From assembly GCF_004118975.1 (NCBI RefSeq), contig NZ_CP035376.1, positions 2,790,001-2,854,000 of the forward strand: a DNA stretch of 64,000 bases. Direction: 5' to 3'. This document shows, in pieces, positions 31,005-40,229 of the stretch. The notes beneath the pieces are model-generated. The model did not search any database and was not told the DNA's origin. It saw only the letters and a program-made list of their open reading frames with translations. How positions within the stretch are numbered: position 1 is the stretch's first letter; every line of letters begins with the position of its first letter. The stretch comes from Luteimonas sp. YGD11-2. GTDB taxonomy: Bacteria; Pseudomonadota; Gammaproteobacteria; Xanthomonadales; Xanthomonadaceae. The translations under genes and the position numbers were made by a program.

Positions 31005-33155
31005 TCAGAACTTGCCGTAATACCCTTCCTTCAGAGCGTCGAACAGGTTGGCGGCGGTGTGGGTTTCGCCGTCGTATTCGATCTGCTCGTTGCCCTTCAC
31101 CTCCACCACGGACCCGTCCTCGAGCTCGAAGCGGTAGGTGGTGTTCTCCAGGTCCTTCTCCTTCACCAGCACGCCCTGGAAGGCGGCCGGGTTGAAGCGG
31201 AACGTGGTGCAGCCCTTGAGGCCCTGCTGGTAGGCGTAGGTGTAGATGTCCTTGAAGTCCTCGTACGGGTAGTCGGTCGGGACGTTCGCGGTCTTGGAGA
31301 TCGAGCTGTCCACCCACTTCTGCGCGGCGGCCTGCACGTCCACGTGCTCCTTCGGCGAGATGTCGTCGGCGGAGATGAAGTAGTCGGGCAGCTGCGCGTC
31401 GGCGCTTTCGGCGAACGGCATCGCCTTGGCGTTGACCAGGTGGCGGTAGGCCAGCAGCTCGAAGGAGAACACGTCCACCTTCTCCTTCGACTTCTTGCCC
31501 TCGCGGATCACGTTGCGGCTGTAGTGGTGCGCGAACGAGGGCTCGATGCCATTGGAGGCGTTGTTGGCCAGGCTCAGGGAAATGGTGCCGGTGGGTGCGA
31601 TCGAGCTGTGGTGGGTGAAGCGCGCACCGGTCTCGGCCAGCTGCTCGACGAGTTCCGGCGCCACGGTGGCCACCTTCTGCATGTAGCGGCTGTAGCGCGC
31701 GTGCAGCACCTTGCCTTCGATCTCCTGGCCGATCTTCCAGCCGTCTTTCGCCATCTCCGGGCGCTTGCGCAGCATTTCCCGGGTAATGGTGAAGCGCTCT
31801 TCCATGATCGGCGCCGGTCCCTTCTCCTGGGCGAGCGCCAGGCCGGTTTCCCAGCCGGCAACGGCCATGTCGCGGGCGATGGCTTCGGTGAACTCGCAGC
31901 TCTCCTTCGAGCCGTACTTCATCTTCAGCATGGTCACGGTGCTGCCCAGGCCCAGGAAGCCCATGCCGTGGCGGCGCTTGCGCATGATCTCGTTGCGCTG
32001 CTCTTCCAGCGGCAGGCCGTTCACTTCCACCACGTTGTCGAGCATGCGGGTGAACACGCGCACGACTTCCTTGTATTCCTCCCAGTCGAAACGCGCGCGG
32101 TCGGTGAACGGGTCGCGCACGAACTTGGTGAGGTTGATCGACCCCAGCAGGCACGCGCCGTACGGCGGCAGCGGCTGCTCGCCGCAGGGGTTGGTGGCGC
32201 GGATGTTCTCGCACCACCAGTTGTTGTTCATCTCGTTGACCTTGTCGATCAGGATGAAGCCCGGCTCGGCGTAGTCGTACGTCGAGACCATGATCATGTC
32301 CCACAGGTGGCGGGCACGGACCTTGCCGTACACGCGGCAGGCCACCAGGCCGTCGTCGCGCACCACATAGCCTTCGGTCTGCGGCCACTCGCGCCAGATC
32401 ACCTGCTCGGCATCGGCGAGGTCGACATCGCCCTCTTCCTTCAGCGACAGCGGGAACACCAGCGGCCAGTCGGCATCTGTCTCCACCGCCTGCATGAAGC
32501 CGTCGGTGACCAGCAGCGAGAGGTTGAACTGGCGCAGGCGGCCGTCCTCGCGCTTGGCGCGGATGAAGTCGCGCACGTCGGGGTGGCTGACGTCGAAGGT
32601 GCCCATCTGCGCGCCACGGCGGCCACCGGCCGACGACACCGTGAAGCACATCTTGTCGTAGATATCCATGAAGGACATCGGGCCCGAGGTATAGGCGCCG
32701 GCGCCGGCGACGAACGCGCCGCGCGGTCGCAGTGTCGAGAACTCGTAGCCGATGCCGCAGCCGGCTTTCAGCGTCAGCCCGGCCTCGTGGACCTTCTGCA
32801 GGATGCCGTCCATCGAGTCGCCGATGGTGCCCGACACGGTGCAGTTGATGGTCGAGGTGGCGGGCTTGTGGGCCAGCGCGCCGGCGTTGGAAGTGATGCG
32901 GCCGGCCGGGATCGCCCCGCGGCGCAGCGCCCACAGGAAGCGCTCGTACCAGTACTTGCGCTTCTCGCCGTCGGGCTCGGCATCGGCCAGCGCGCGCGCG
33001 ACGCGCTGGTAGGTGCCGTCGATGTCGGCATCCACCGGTTCGCCCTGCTTGGTCTTGAGGCGGTACTTCTTGTCCCAGATGTCCGCCGACGCGGGCTGCA
33101 TCGGGATGTCCGTGGTCGTGTCGTTCCTGACCGCCTCGAGGCGCACCGTGCTCAT
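31005..33155 (-). CDS. nrdJ: B12-dependent ribonucleotide reductase, catalytic part NrdJa
   Basis: 716 residues, class II adenosylcobalamin-dependent ribonucleoside-diphosphate reductase. Visible: INCTVSGTIGDSMDGI (first active-site cysteine), the radical-site signature ATNPCGEQPL (near residue 324), SLSLANNASNGIEPSF and CTTFRFNPAA. The start is the ATG giving MSTVRLEAVRNDTTT; earlier in-frame ATGs look like noise. It reduces ribonucleotides in or without oxygen using vitamin B12, so it depends on B12 supply; the BtuB riboswitch gene of the window fits this. Together with NrdJb forms the functional enzyme. Confidence 0.94.
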   Translation of the reverse strand: MSTVRLEAVRNDTTTDIPMQPASADIWDKKYRLKTKQGEPVDADIDGTYQRVARALADAEPDGEKRKYWYERFLWALRRGAIPAGRITSNAGALAHKPATSTINCTVSGTIGDSMDGILQKVHEAGLTLKAGCGIGYEFSTLRPRGAFVAGAGAYTSGPMSFMDIYDKMCFTVSSAGGRRGAQMGTFDVSHPDVRDFIRAKREDGRLRQFNLSLLVTDGFMQAVETDADWPLVFPLSLKEEGDVDLADAEQVIWREWPQTEGYVVRDDGLVACRVYGKVRARHLWDMIMVSTYDYAEPGFILIDKVNEMNNNWWCENIRATNPCGEQPLPPYGACLLGSINLTKFVRDPFTDRARFDWEEYKEVVRVFTRMLDNVVEVNGLPLEEQRNEIMRKRRHGMGFLGLGSTVTMLKMKYGSKESCEFTEAIARDMAVAGWETGLALAQEKGPAPIMEERFTITREMLRKRPEMAKDGWKIGQEIEGKVLHARYSRYMQKVATVAPELVEQLAETGARFTHHSSIAPTGTISLSLANNASNGIEPSFAHHYSRNVIREGKKSKEKVDVFSFELLAYRHLVNAKAMPFAESADAQLPDYFISADDISPKEHVDVQAAAQKWVDSSISKTANVPTDYPYEDFKDIYTYAYQQGLKGCTTFRFNPAAFQGVLVKEKDLENTTYRFELEDGSVVEVKGNEQIEYDGETHTAANLFDALKEGYYGKF

Positions 33156-33677
33156 GCCTGACCTGTCTCCTGTGGTGTCCGGCGGAGTGCTTCCGCCGTG
33201 ATGTTGTTTCATGGGTGGGTGTCCGGTGCCGGCGCCTGGAGGCACCGACGCCCGGAGCGCGCTGCGTGGTTACGCATCGCGATCGTGTCCGTGGTTTGTG
33301 CGTGGCCCGGGGCCGATTACCTGCACGTCCGCCTCCCCGTCAGGCGTTGCATGCCGACCTTGCCTGTCCACCAGTGCTTGGGTTATGGGCTTCATGCAGA
33401 CCCCAAGATGTAGTGGACAACGCGGTCCAAGCTACGCCCGGCCGGGGGCGAAGTCAACGCCTTGACGGGGTCTCCGACGTGCGGTGCGCGGGGGTCTTCA
33501 CGGGCCACGGGAGCGGCCCGCCGGGTGATCATGAACAGGCGCTTTTCAAGCAGTGGCGGGGCGCCCCGCGGGTGTGGAGCACAAGCTGACTGCGCGTTAC
33601 CGTCGGGCCCCGGCGACGTGTCGCGCACCCCGCTTTCACGTCGCTGCCACCCACCCCGACAGAACAATCAACTTCAC
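33156..33677. other. intergenic region between nrdJa and degP-like gene
   Basis: 522 bases between divergent genes. It holds a pair of NrdR-box-like sequences and otherwise nothing I can assign. Small frames here overlap each other and lack ribosome sites. Confidence 0.45.
33368..33416. promoter_or_regulatory. possible pair of NrdR boxes
   Basis: Two 16-mers, CCACCAGTGCTTGGGT (33368-33383) and CCCCAAGATGTAGTGG (33401-33416), resemble the NrdR consensus ACAC-ATATC-TGTGT. Their centres are 33 bases apart, about three helix turns, as NrdR requires. They lie 213 bases or more upstream of nrdJa. Confidence 0.4.
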
Positions 33678-35105
33678 ATGCGCCCATTCCCGACCCTCCT
33701 TGCCCTGATGGCCGCTGCCGCGTTCGGCGGCATGGCCGCCACCGTGCTCACCGACCTGCCACGCCAGGCGCGCGCGGCCGAGCCCGCGGTGCCGGCGCCG
33801 GCCGGCGTGGTCACGTCGGGGCTGCCGTCGATCGGCGGCCAGCCGCTGCCGTCGCTGGCACCCATGCTCGAGCAGGTGATCCCGGCCGTCGTCGGCGTGC
33901 ACAACACCCGCCGCGTGCAGGTCAGCCCCTTCGGCAACGACCCGTTCTTCCGCCGCATGTTTCCCGAGATGAGCCAGGAGCGGCTGGACCAGTCGCTGGG
34001 CTCGGGCGTGGTCGTGGATGCCCAGCGCGGCCTGGTGCTGACCAACCACCACGTGATCGAGGGCGCCGACGAGGTGTCGGTGACGCTGTCGGACGGGCGC
34101 ACGCTGCCGGCCGAGTTCCTCGGCTCCGACCCGGAGACCGACATCGCGCTGATGCGGGTGGAGTCCACCGACCTCACCGCGATCCCGCTGGCCGACAGCA
34201 GCACGCTGCGGGTCGGCGATTTCGTGGTCGCGGTGGGCAACCCGTTCGGCTTCAGCCAGACGGTGACCTCCGGCATCGTCTCGGCGGTCGGCCGCAGCAA
34301 CGTGCCGGGCATCGGCTTCCAGAACTTCATCCAGACCGACGCGTCGATCAACCCCGGCAATTCCGGGGGCGCGCTGGTCAACCTGCGCGGCGAGCTGGTC
34401 GGCATCAACACCGCCAGCTTCAACGTGCGTGGCAGCATGGCCGGCAATATCGGCATCGGCTTCGCGATCCCGTCGAACCTGGCCGGCAGCGTGATGCGCC
34501 AGCTGGAGAACAGCGGCACGGTGCGCCGCGGCACGCTCGGCATCGACACCCAGACGGTGGATGCGCGCATCGCCCAGGGCCTGGGCATCGACGAGCCGCG
34601 CGGTGCGGTGGTGACCCGGGTGCACGAAGGTGCGGCCGGTGCACGTGCCGGTCTGCGCACCGGCGACGTCGTGGTCGCCGCCAACGGCCAGCGCGTGGAC
34701 AACGCCGAGGCGCTGCGCAACATCCAGGGCCTGCAGCCGGTGGACGCGCCGATGACGCTGTCGGTGCTGCGCGACGGCCGCACCCTCGAGATCTCGACGC
34801 GCCTGACCGAACTGCCGCGCGACGGCGCCTCGTACGACCCGCGTCTGGCCGGCGCCACCCTGTCCGACCTTCCCGAAGCATTGCGCCGCCAGACCGACCG
34901 CATCAGCGGCGTGCTGGTGGAGCGTGTCGAGCCCGGCAGCGCGGCGGCCCGCAACGGCCTGCGCGCCGGGGACCTGATCCGCGCCGCCACCGGTGGCCAG
35001 TTCCACGACCTTGCCGGCTTCCGCGCCACCCTCGCCGGCCAGCCGGACGCACTGGTGCTGCTGGTGGTCCGCGGTGGCCGCCAGTACCAGCTGCGCCTGC
35101 AGTAG
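33678..35105 (+). CDS. DegP/DegQ-type periplasmic serine protease with two PDZ domains
   Basis: 475 residues: signal peptide (LLALMAAAAFGG..ARAAE), trypsin-like protease with the triad His in TNHHVIEG (about residue 122), Asp in ETDIALMR (about 154) and Ser in NPGNSGGAL (about 230), then two PDZ domains (about 285-370 and 400-470, ending VVRGGRQYQLRL). Degrades or refolds misfolded periplasmic proteins. The ATG lies at the end of an open frame with no good ribosome site, but gives the correct signal peptide. DegP versus DegQ cannot be decided. Confidence 0.93.
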   Translation: MRPFPTLLALMAAAAFGGMAATVLTDLPRQARAAEPAVPAPAGVVTSGLPSIGGQPLPSLAPMLEQVIPAVVGVHNTRRVQVSPFGNDPFFRRMFPEMSQERLDQSLGSGVVVDAQRGLVLTNHHVIEGADEVSVTLSDGRTLPAEFLGSDPETDIALMRVESTDLTAIPLADSSTLRVGDFVVAVGNPFGFSQTVTSGIVSAVGRSNVPGIGFQNFIQTDASINPGNSGGALVNLRGELVGINTASFNVRGSMAGNIGIGFAIPSNLAGSVMRQLENSGTVRRGTLGIDTQTVDARIAQGLGIDEPRGAVVTRVHEGAAGARAGLRTGDVVVAANGQRVDNAEALRNIQGLQPVDAPMTLSVLRDGRTLEISTRLTELPRDGASYDPRLAGATLSDLPEALRRQTDRISGVLVERVEPGSAAARNGLRAGDLIRAATGGQFHDLAGFRATLAGQPDALVLLVVRGGRQYQLRLQ

Positions 35106-35139
35106 TTCCGCCCCACCCCTCACCCAACGGAGAACGACC

Positions 35140-35490
35140 ATGAGCACCACCCCGACCAATACCCTCAAGCAGGACCTCGGTGACTGCGGCGGCTCGCTGA
35201 AGCAGGCCGCCACCGATGCCAGCAGCGCGCTGCGCAATGCCGCCGCGGCTGCCGCCGAAGAGCTGAAGGCCGGCCAGGCCAATCTGAAGGCCGACCTGTC
35301 CGATGGCGCCTCCGCCGGCATGTCGGCGCTGGGTGGCCTCAACGAAGCGGGCCGCGAGCAGGTCGACGAGCTGCTCGACAAGGGCAAGGACCTGGTCGAC
35401 AGCGCGGCCGACATGATCCGCGAGCGTCCGCTGGCGTCGTTCGGCGTTGCCTTCGCTGCCGGCTGGCTGATCGCCAAGCTCGGCCGCTAA
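35140..35490 (+). CDS. YqjD/ElaB-like DUF883 membrane-anchored protein
   Basis: 116 residues: a long Ala/Leu/Asp helix (LKQDLGDCGGSLKQAATDASSALRN) and a C-terminal hydrophobic anchor (RPLASFGVAFAAGWLIAKLGR). The pattern matches DUF883/YqjD, ribosome-binding or stress proteins anchored by the C-terminus in the inner membrane. GGAGAACGACC before the ATG. Followed by a holin-like gene, forming a YqjD-YqjE-like pair, and then a 184-residue protein. Confidence 0.88.
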   Translation: MSTTPTNTLKQDLGDCGGSLKQAATDASSALRNAAAAAAEELKAGQANLKADLSDGASAGMSALGGLNEAGREQVDELLDKGKDLVDSAADMIRERPLASFGVAFAAGWLIAKLGR

Positions 35491-35517
35491 CGTCCAGTCC
35501 TGCCACGGGGAACAGCC

Positions 35518-36087
35518 TTGAAACCTGACGACCAAGCCCCCCGGGACGCCACAGGCGGCGCTGCGCCCGAACCGGGCAAAGCGCCGCACGTGGACGAAAG
35601 CGTCCGTCGCATCGGCAAATCCGGGCGTGACACCGCGAAGTCCGCACTGGACACCGGGCGTGCGCTGCGACGGCTGATCTCGGCCGACTTCGCGCTCGCG
35701 CGCAGTGCCACCGGCCGTGCAATGGCCTGGGTGGCGATCGGGGTGGTGTTCGGCGCGTCGGCGTGGCTGCTGCTGATGGGCGCGCTGATCGTGCTGCTGC
35801 AACGTATCGACGGGATCTCCTGGCTGGCCTCGTTCACGATCACCGCGCTGGTCAGCCTGGTGGTCACCGGGCTTGCCGGCTGGCGGGCCTCGGTGTTCTT
35901 CGATTACGCGGGCATGCACGCCAGCCGCCGGCAGTTGCAGCGGCTGGGGCTGTTCAGCGAGGACGACGAGGATGACGAGGAGTCGTCCGCCGCCAAGGGC
36001 ACCCAACCCCCGATGCCCTCGGAGGCGGCGGGTCCGCAGCGTGACGGACTGGCCGGTCCGAAGCCACCGGGGACGGAGGCGCCATGA
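35518..36087 (+). CDS. phage-holin-like (YqjE-type) inner-membrane protein
   Basis: 189 residues from a TTG start with GGGGAA 6 bases upstream. Two membrane helices (ATGRAMAWVAIGVVFGASAWLLLMGALIV and LASFTITALVSLVVTGLAGW) and charged, disordered ends. The arrangement matches the holin-X/YqjE family that accompanies YqjD. No other phage genes are near, so this is not a prophage. Stop overlaps the next gene by ATGA. Confidence 0.8.
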   Translation: MKPDDQAPRDATGGAAPEPGKAPHVDESVRRIGKSGRDTAKSALDTGRALRRLISADFALARSATGRAMAWVAIGVVFGASAWLLLMGALIVLLQRIDGISWLASFTITALVSLVVTGLAGWRASVFFDYAGMHASRRQLQRLGLFSEDDEDDEESSAAKGTQPPMPSEAAGPQRDGLAGPKPPGTEAP

Positions 36088-36638
36088 ACTTCGAACAACT
36101 GAAAAAGCGCGTGGAGCGCAGCGAGCAGGTGGTGGACGGCCGCATCCTGCAGACCCGGCTGTCGTGGAGCGGGCTGCAGACCAACTGGAAGGAAGGCTGG
36201 ACCCCGCCGCGCATCATCATCGTCGGTGCTTTGCTGGGCTTCATCAGCGGCAAGGCACAGCCGGCGCGGGCGATGCGCCACGTGGGCCAGTTCGCCAACC
36301 CGAAGATGATGCAGCTGGTGACCTCGGTGGCGGGGCTGGTGGCCTCGGTGCAGTCGAGCTTTGCCGCCAGCAAGGCCCAGACCGCCGCCGACACCGCGGA
36401 TGACGCCGCGACCACGGCCGACGTGGCCGCGACCACCGCGGATGCAGCAGCGGGCGGTGCCGCCGGTGGCGCGGCTGCGGACGCGTCCATGTCTGCCGCG
36501 CGTGTGGCGGCGGGCTCCACGGCGACGATGCATCCATTCGATGCGGATCGGCCACGCAGTGATCGCAGCCGGCCGGACCCGCAGTGGGATCGCCAGCCGT
36601 CACCGGCCGAGGCCGCCACCGACCTGTCAGAACGCTAG
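36084..36638 (+). CDS. hypothetical protein downstream of the holin-like gene (YqjK-like position)
   Basis: 184 residues; the N-terminus is charged (MNFEQLKKRVERSEQVVDGR), one hydrophobic segment (PPRIIIVGALLGFISGKA) follows, then a Val/Ala/Gln-rich helix and a disordered tail with Ala-Asp repeats. Coupled (ATGA) to the holin-like gene. The order YqjD, YqjE, this protein suggests the equivalent of YqjK, though the sequence is not obviously the same. Confidence 0.72.
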   Translation: MNFEQLKKRVERSEQVVDGRILQTRLSWSGLQTNWKEGWTPPRIIIVGALLGFISGKAQPARAMRHVGQFANPKMMQLVTSVAGLVASVQSSFAASKAQTAADTADDAATTADVAATTADAAAGGAAGGAAADASMSAARVAAGSTATMHPFDADRPRSDRSRPDPQWDRQPSPAEAATDLSER

Positions 36639-36642
36639 CGGC

Positions 36643-37734
36643 ATGGTCGCCAGCGCCGAGACCGTCGACAGCGAGCTGCCACCGGCGCCCGCCCCCCGCC
36701 CACGCGCGCCGGTCTCACTGGTGGTGCTGGCCACCCTTGCCGTGCTGGCCGCCGCCTGGGCGGCGCAGGGGCTGATCCTGCCCATTCTGCTGGCGATGTT
36801 CTTCGCCATGGTCGGCAACCCGATCCTGCGCGGCCTGCGGCGGCTGTACGTGCCGCGCTTCCTCGGCGCGCTGATCGTGCTGATCGGTGGCCTGGCGGCA
36901 ACCGGCATGCTGGCCTGGCAGCTGGCGGGCCCGGTGCGGGTATGGATCGAGGAGGCGCCGCGGCAGCTGCGCTCGCTCACCCCGCGCCTGCAGCAGATGG
37001 CCAAGCCGGTGCAGTCGGCCAGCGCCGCGGCGGAATCGATCGCCCGGGTCGCCGATGTCGGCCCGAAGCAGCGCGTGCAACTGGTGGAGATCAAAAGCGG
37101 CGGCACGCTGGCGCTGCTGGCGGCCACGCCACGGATGATGGCGTCGGTGCTGGCGGTGGTGCTGCTGACGTTCTTCTTCATGGTCTACGGCGAGCGCCTG
37201 CAGCGGCATGCGATCGCGATCCTGCCCGACCGCCAGCGCAAGAAGCTCACCGTCGACATCATGTCCTCGATCGAGCGCGAGGTGTCGCGCTACATCCTCA
37301 CCATCAGCATCATCAACACCCTGCTGGGCATGGCGCTCGCCGGCAGCCTGATGGCGCTGGGCGTGGGCGGCCCGGAGGCGCTGATGTGGGGCACGATCGT
37401 GGCGCTGCTGAATTTCGCCCCGTACGTCGGCGCCTTCATCGGCGCGTTCCTGATGTTGCTGATGGGCCTGGTGAGCTTCGACACGCTGGGCATGTCGCTG
37501 CTGCCGGTGGCGATCTATCTCGGCCTGCACACGCTGGAGGGGCAACTGATCACCCCGATCGTGCTCGGCCGGCGGATGGCGCTGTCGCCGCTGATCCTGA
37601 TCATCGCGCTGATGGTGTTCGGGTTCCTGTTCGGCATCATCGGCCTGCTGCTGGCGGTGCCTCTGCTCGTCTGCGCCAAGATCGCGCTGGTGCGCGTGGA
37701 AGGCATGGACCGCTGGGCGCGACTGCTGGAGTAG
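36643..37734 (+). CDS. AI-2E/PerM-family transporter
   Basis: 363 residues with seven or eight membrane segments in the AI-2E arrangement. Family signatures: LILPILLAMFFAMVGNPI near the start, PAPRPRAPVSLVV anchor, and the conserved LLNFAPYVGAFIGAF plus HTLEGQLITPIVLGRRMALSPL near the end. Exports small molecules (AI-2 or peptides) or Na+/H+. The ATG lies 5 bases after the stop of the previous gene. Confidence 0.92.
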   Translation: MVASAETVDSELPPAPAPRPRAPVSLVVLATLAVLAAAWAAQGLILPILLAMFFAMVGNPILRGLRRLYVPRFLGALIVLIGGLAATGMLAWQLAGPVRVWIEEAPRQLRSLTPRLQQMAKPVQSASAAAESIARVADVGPKQRVQLVEIKSGGTLALLAATPRMMASVLAVVLLTFFFMVYGERLQRHAIAILPDRQRKKLTVDIMSSIEREVSRYILTISIINTLLGMALAGSLMALGVGGPEALMWGTIVALLNFAPYVGAFIGAFLMLLMGLVSFDTLGMSLLPVAIYLGLHTLEGQLITPIVLGRRMALSPLILIIALMVFGFLFGIIGLLLAVPLLVCAKIALVRVEGMDRWARLLE

Positions 37735-37792
37735 TCCCCGGCGCGGGACGCTGCGTGCCTCACGGCACGGGTGCCGGTCAGCGGCCGCGGCC

Positions 37793-37798
37793 TACAAT
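37793..37798 (+). promoter_or_regulatory. -10-like TACAAT just before the HAD gene
   Basis: TACAAT lies only 8 bases upstream of the ATG at 37806. Transcripts could begin at or near the start codon (leaderless). No clear -35 was seen. Confidence 0.4.
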
Positions 37799-37805
37799 GG
37801 CCGCC

Positions 37806-38531
37806 ATGGCTTTCGCCGTCCGCGCCATCACCCTCGACCTCGACGACACCGTGTGGCCGTTCGCACCGATCGGCGAGCGCATCGAGCGCGTGCTCGACGA
37901 GTGGCTGCGCACGCACAGCCCGGAAACCGCGAAGCGCTGGCCGCCGGAGGCGATGCGCGCGATGCGCGAACGGGTGTGGCGCAACAATCCGCACCTGGCC
38001 CATGACCTCTCCGCGCTGCGGCGGATGACGCTGGAAATCGCGCTGCGCGACAGCGGCGCCGACATGGCGCTGCTGGATCCCGCCTACGAGGCGTTCTACG
38101 CCGCGCGCAACGAGGTCGAGCACTACCCCGACAGCCTCGATGCCCTGGCGCGCATCAGCGCGCGGGTGCCGGTGGCGGCGCTGAGCAACGGCAACGCCGA
38201 CCTCGCGCGGATCGGTATCGACTCGCACTTCGTGTTCCAGCTCGGCTCGCGGGAACACGGCAAGGCCAAGCCGTCGGCGTGCATCTTCCACGCCGCCTGC
38301 GCGCGGCTGGAATGCGCGCACGGCGAGGTGCTGCACGTCGGCGACCATGTGGATGCGGACGTCGCCGGCGCCTTCCGCGCCGGCCTGCGCACCTGCTGGA
38401 TCAACCGCGACGGCCGCCGATGGACCAACCGCCAGCTGCGGCCCGACCTCGAATTCGACAGCCTCGCGGGGCTTGCCGACTGGATGGAAACGCACGACAT
38501 CCGCGCTCCCGCCATCGCCCGCGCTGGCTGA
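37806..38531 (+). CDS. HAD-family phosphatase
   Basis: 241 residues. The HAD motif 1 is LDLDDTVWP (nucleophile Asp near residue 12), motif 2 Asn/Ser in ALSNGNAD, motif 3 Lys in HGKAKPS and motif 4 acidic GDHVDADV. The N-terminal cap is helical, as in the YjjG/HAD-IA group; substrate unknown. An in-frame ATG 9 bases upstream (37797) is possible; 37806 fits the family start better. Confidence 0.92.
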   Translation: MAFAVRAITLDLDDTVWPFAPIGERIERVLDEWLRTHSPETAKRWPPEAMRAMRERVWRNNPHLAHDLSALRRMTLEIALRDSGADMALLDPAYEAFYAARNEVEHYPDSLDALARISARVPVAALSNGNADLARIGIDSHFVFQLGSREHGKAKPSACIFHAACARLECAHGEVLHVGDHVDADVAGAFRAGLRTCWINRDGRRWTNRQLRPDLEFDSLAGLADWMETHDIRAPAIARAG

Positions 38532-38570
38532 TCCATCACATCGCACCTCGCCGTTTTTTCAGGAGTCCGC

Positions 38571-39947
38571 ATGACATCGACCGCCCCCACCCTGCCCGCC
38601 GGCCTGGTCGCCGCCACCGACGCCACGCAGCCGCGCCCGTTGCACGTGGTGCAGCGCGCCGATGTCGACAGCTGGCGCTCGCGCCAGGATGCGCGCACGC
38701 AGGCCTGGCTGGACGGCCACGGCTTCGACGGCAAGGGCTGGATCGCGCTGCCCGGCGATGACGGCCTGGCGGGCGCGCTGTGGGTGGTGGACGACGCCCG
38801 CGACCCCTACGCCTGGGCACAGGCCCCGACCGCGTTGCCGCAGGGCGACTGGACGGTGGACGTCGCCGACGACGCGCGCAGCGCCTGCGTGCTCGGCTGG
38901 GGGCTGGGGGCCTACCGCTTCACCCGCTACTGCAAGGGCGGCCGCGCGCCGGCGCGGCTGGTGCTGGACGGCGAGCATGCCGACATCCTGCACCTCGTCA
39001 CCGCCTGCAACCGCGTGCGCGACCTGGTCAACACGCCGACCGAGGACATGGGCCCGGAGCAGCTGGAGCAGATTACCCGCGACATCGCCGCCGCGCACGG
39101 CGCAAGCGTGGAAAGCATCGTCGGCGACGAGCTGCTGGCGCGGAACTTCCCCGCGATCCACGCGGTCGGCCGCGCCTCGCACCGCGCGCCGCGGCTGCTG
39201 CAGCTGACCTGGGGCGACGCCGCACATCCGCAGCTGGTGCTGGTGGGCAAGGGCGTGTGCTTCGACACCGGCGGGCTCGACATCAAGCCGGCCGATGGCA
39301 TGCGCAACATGAAAAAGGACATGGGCGGTGCCGCGCACGCGATCGCCATGGCCGAACTGGTGATGGCCCGCGCGTTGCCGGTGCGGCTGACGCTGCTGGT
39401 CCCGGCGGTCGAGAACGCCATCGGGCCGAACGCGCTGCGCCCGGGCGAGGTGATCGCCACACGCAAGGGTCTGAGCGTGGAGATCGACAACACCGACGCC
39501 GAAGGCCGCCTGGTGCTGTGCGATGCGCTGGCGCTGGCCGGCGAGCAGTCGCCGGACCTCATCGTCGACTTCGCGACGCTCACCGGCGCCGCGCGCATCG
39601 CGCTCGGCCCCGACCTGCCGGCGCTCTACAGCAACGACGACGGCGTGGCCGGTGCGTGGCTGGAGCAGGGCCTGGCCCACCGCGACCCGGTGTGGCGGAT
39701 GCCGCTGTGGCGGCCGTACCTGCGCTATCTGCACAGCCGCATCGCCGACATGGCCAATGCCGGCTCGCGGATGGCCGGTTCGGTCACCGCCGCCCTGTAT
39801 CTCGAGCGCTTCGTGCCGGAAGGCCAGCCGTGGGCGCACCTGGACGTGTATTCCTGGAACGACAGCGACCGCCCCGGCAAGCCCGCAGGCGGCGAGGCCC
39901 AGGGCCTGCGCGCGGCGTGGGCGATGCTGGAAGCGCGCTACCGCTGA
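38571..39947 (+). CDS. M17-family leucyl aminopeptidase
   Basis: 458 residues. The M17 C-terminal catalytic signature NTDAEGRLVL is present (39489-39518), with metal ligands in KGVCFDTGGLD and KKDMGGAA. Two-metal cytosolic exopeptidase that removes N-terminal amino acids. The N-terminal ~150 residues match the DNA-binding-like N-domain of the family in outline. The ATG is preceded by AGGAG; the gap to the HAD gene is about 40 bases, suggesting a shared transcript. Confidence 0.94.
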   Translation: MTSTAPTLPAGLVAATDATQPRPLHVVQRADVDSWRSRQDARTQAWLDGHGFDGKGWIALPGDDGLAGALWVVDDARDPYAWAQAPTALPQGDWTVDVADDARSACVLGWGLGAYRFTRYCKGGRAPARLVLDGEHADILHLVTACNRVRDLVNTPTEDMGPEQLEQITRDIAAAHGASVESIVGDELLARNFPAIHAVGRASHRAPRLLQLTWGDAAHPQLVLVGKGVCFDTGGLDIKPADGMRNMKKDMGGAAHAIAMAELVMARALPVRLTLLVPAVENAIGPNALRPGEVIATRKGLSVEIDNTDAEGRLVLCDALALAGEQSPDLIVDFATLTGAARIALGPDLPALYSNDDGVAGAWLEQGLAHRDPVWRMPLWRPYLRYLHSRIADMANAGSRMAGSVTAALYLERFVPEGQPWAHLDVYSWNDSDRPGKPAGGEAQGLRAAWAMLEARYR

Positions 39948-39965
39948 ACGGCACGCCGGAACAGC

Positions 39966-40016
39966 GCCCTCATCCGCCCCTGCGGGGCACCTTCTCCCGC
40001 AGGCGGGAGAAGGGTT
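39966..40016 (+). repeat. REP-like palindrome
   Basis: GCCCTCATCCGCCCC to GGGAGAAGGGTT. Same family as the nrdJb element; almost the inverted match of 40148-40198. Confidence 0.88.
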
Positions 40017-40147
40017 GGTCCTGCCCCCCCCCGCCGGAGGGTAGGGCTTGCATGCCGCGCACACCGGCACGGGGGAGCAGGAATCAGTCGAGGCGGGCGG
40101 TGTCTCGACAGGCAAGGTCGCCCCCTTACGAGAGCCCCGCGACTGAC

Positions 40148-40198
40148 AACCCTTCTCCCGCCTGCGGGAGAAGGTGGCGCGGAGCGCCGGATGAGGGC
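40148..40198 (-). repeat. REP-like palindrome, inverted copy
   Basis: AACCCTTCTCCCGCC to GGATGAGGGC, opposite orientation to 39966-40016, 131 bases away. The region between has no gene. Confidence 0.88.
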
Positions 40199-40229
40199 GG
40201 CTCGCCGGTCTGGTGGGTGACCCTGCCGC

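Noticed and set aside
30630..33161. 843-codon plus-strand frame opposite nrdJa
   Set aside because: Mirror frame of nrdJa; composition dominated by His, Val, Gly and Arg, no family.
35518..36087. Prophage because of a holin-like protein
   Set aside because: No other phage genes; matches the YqjD/YqjE chromosomal stress set.
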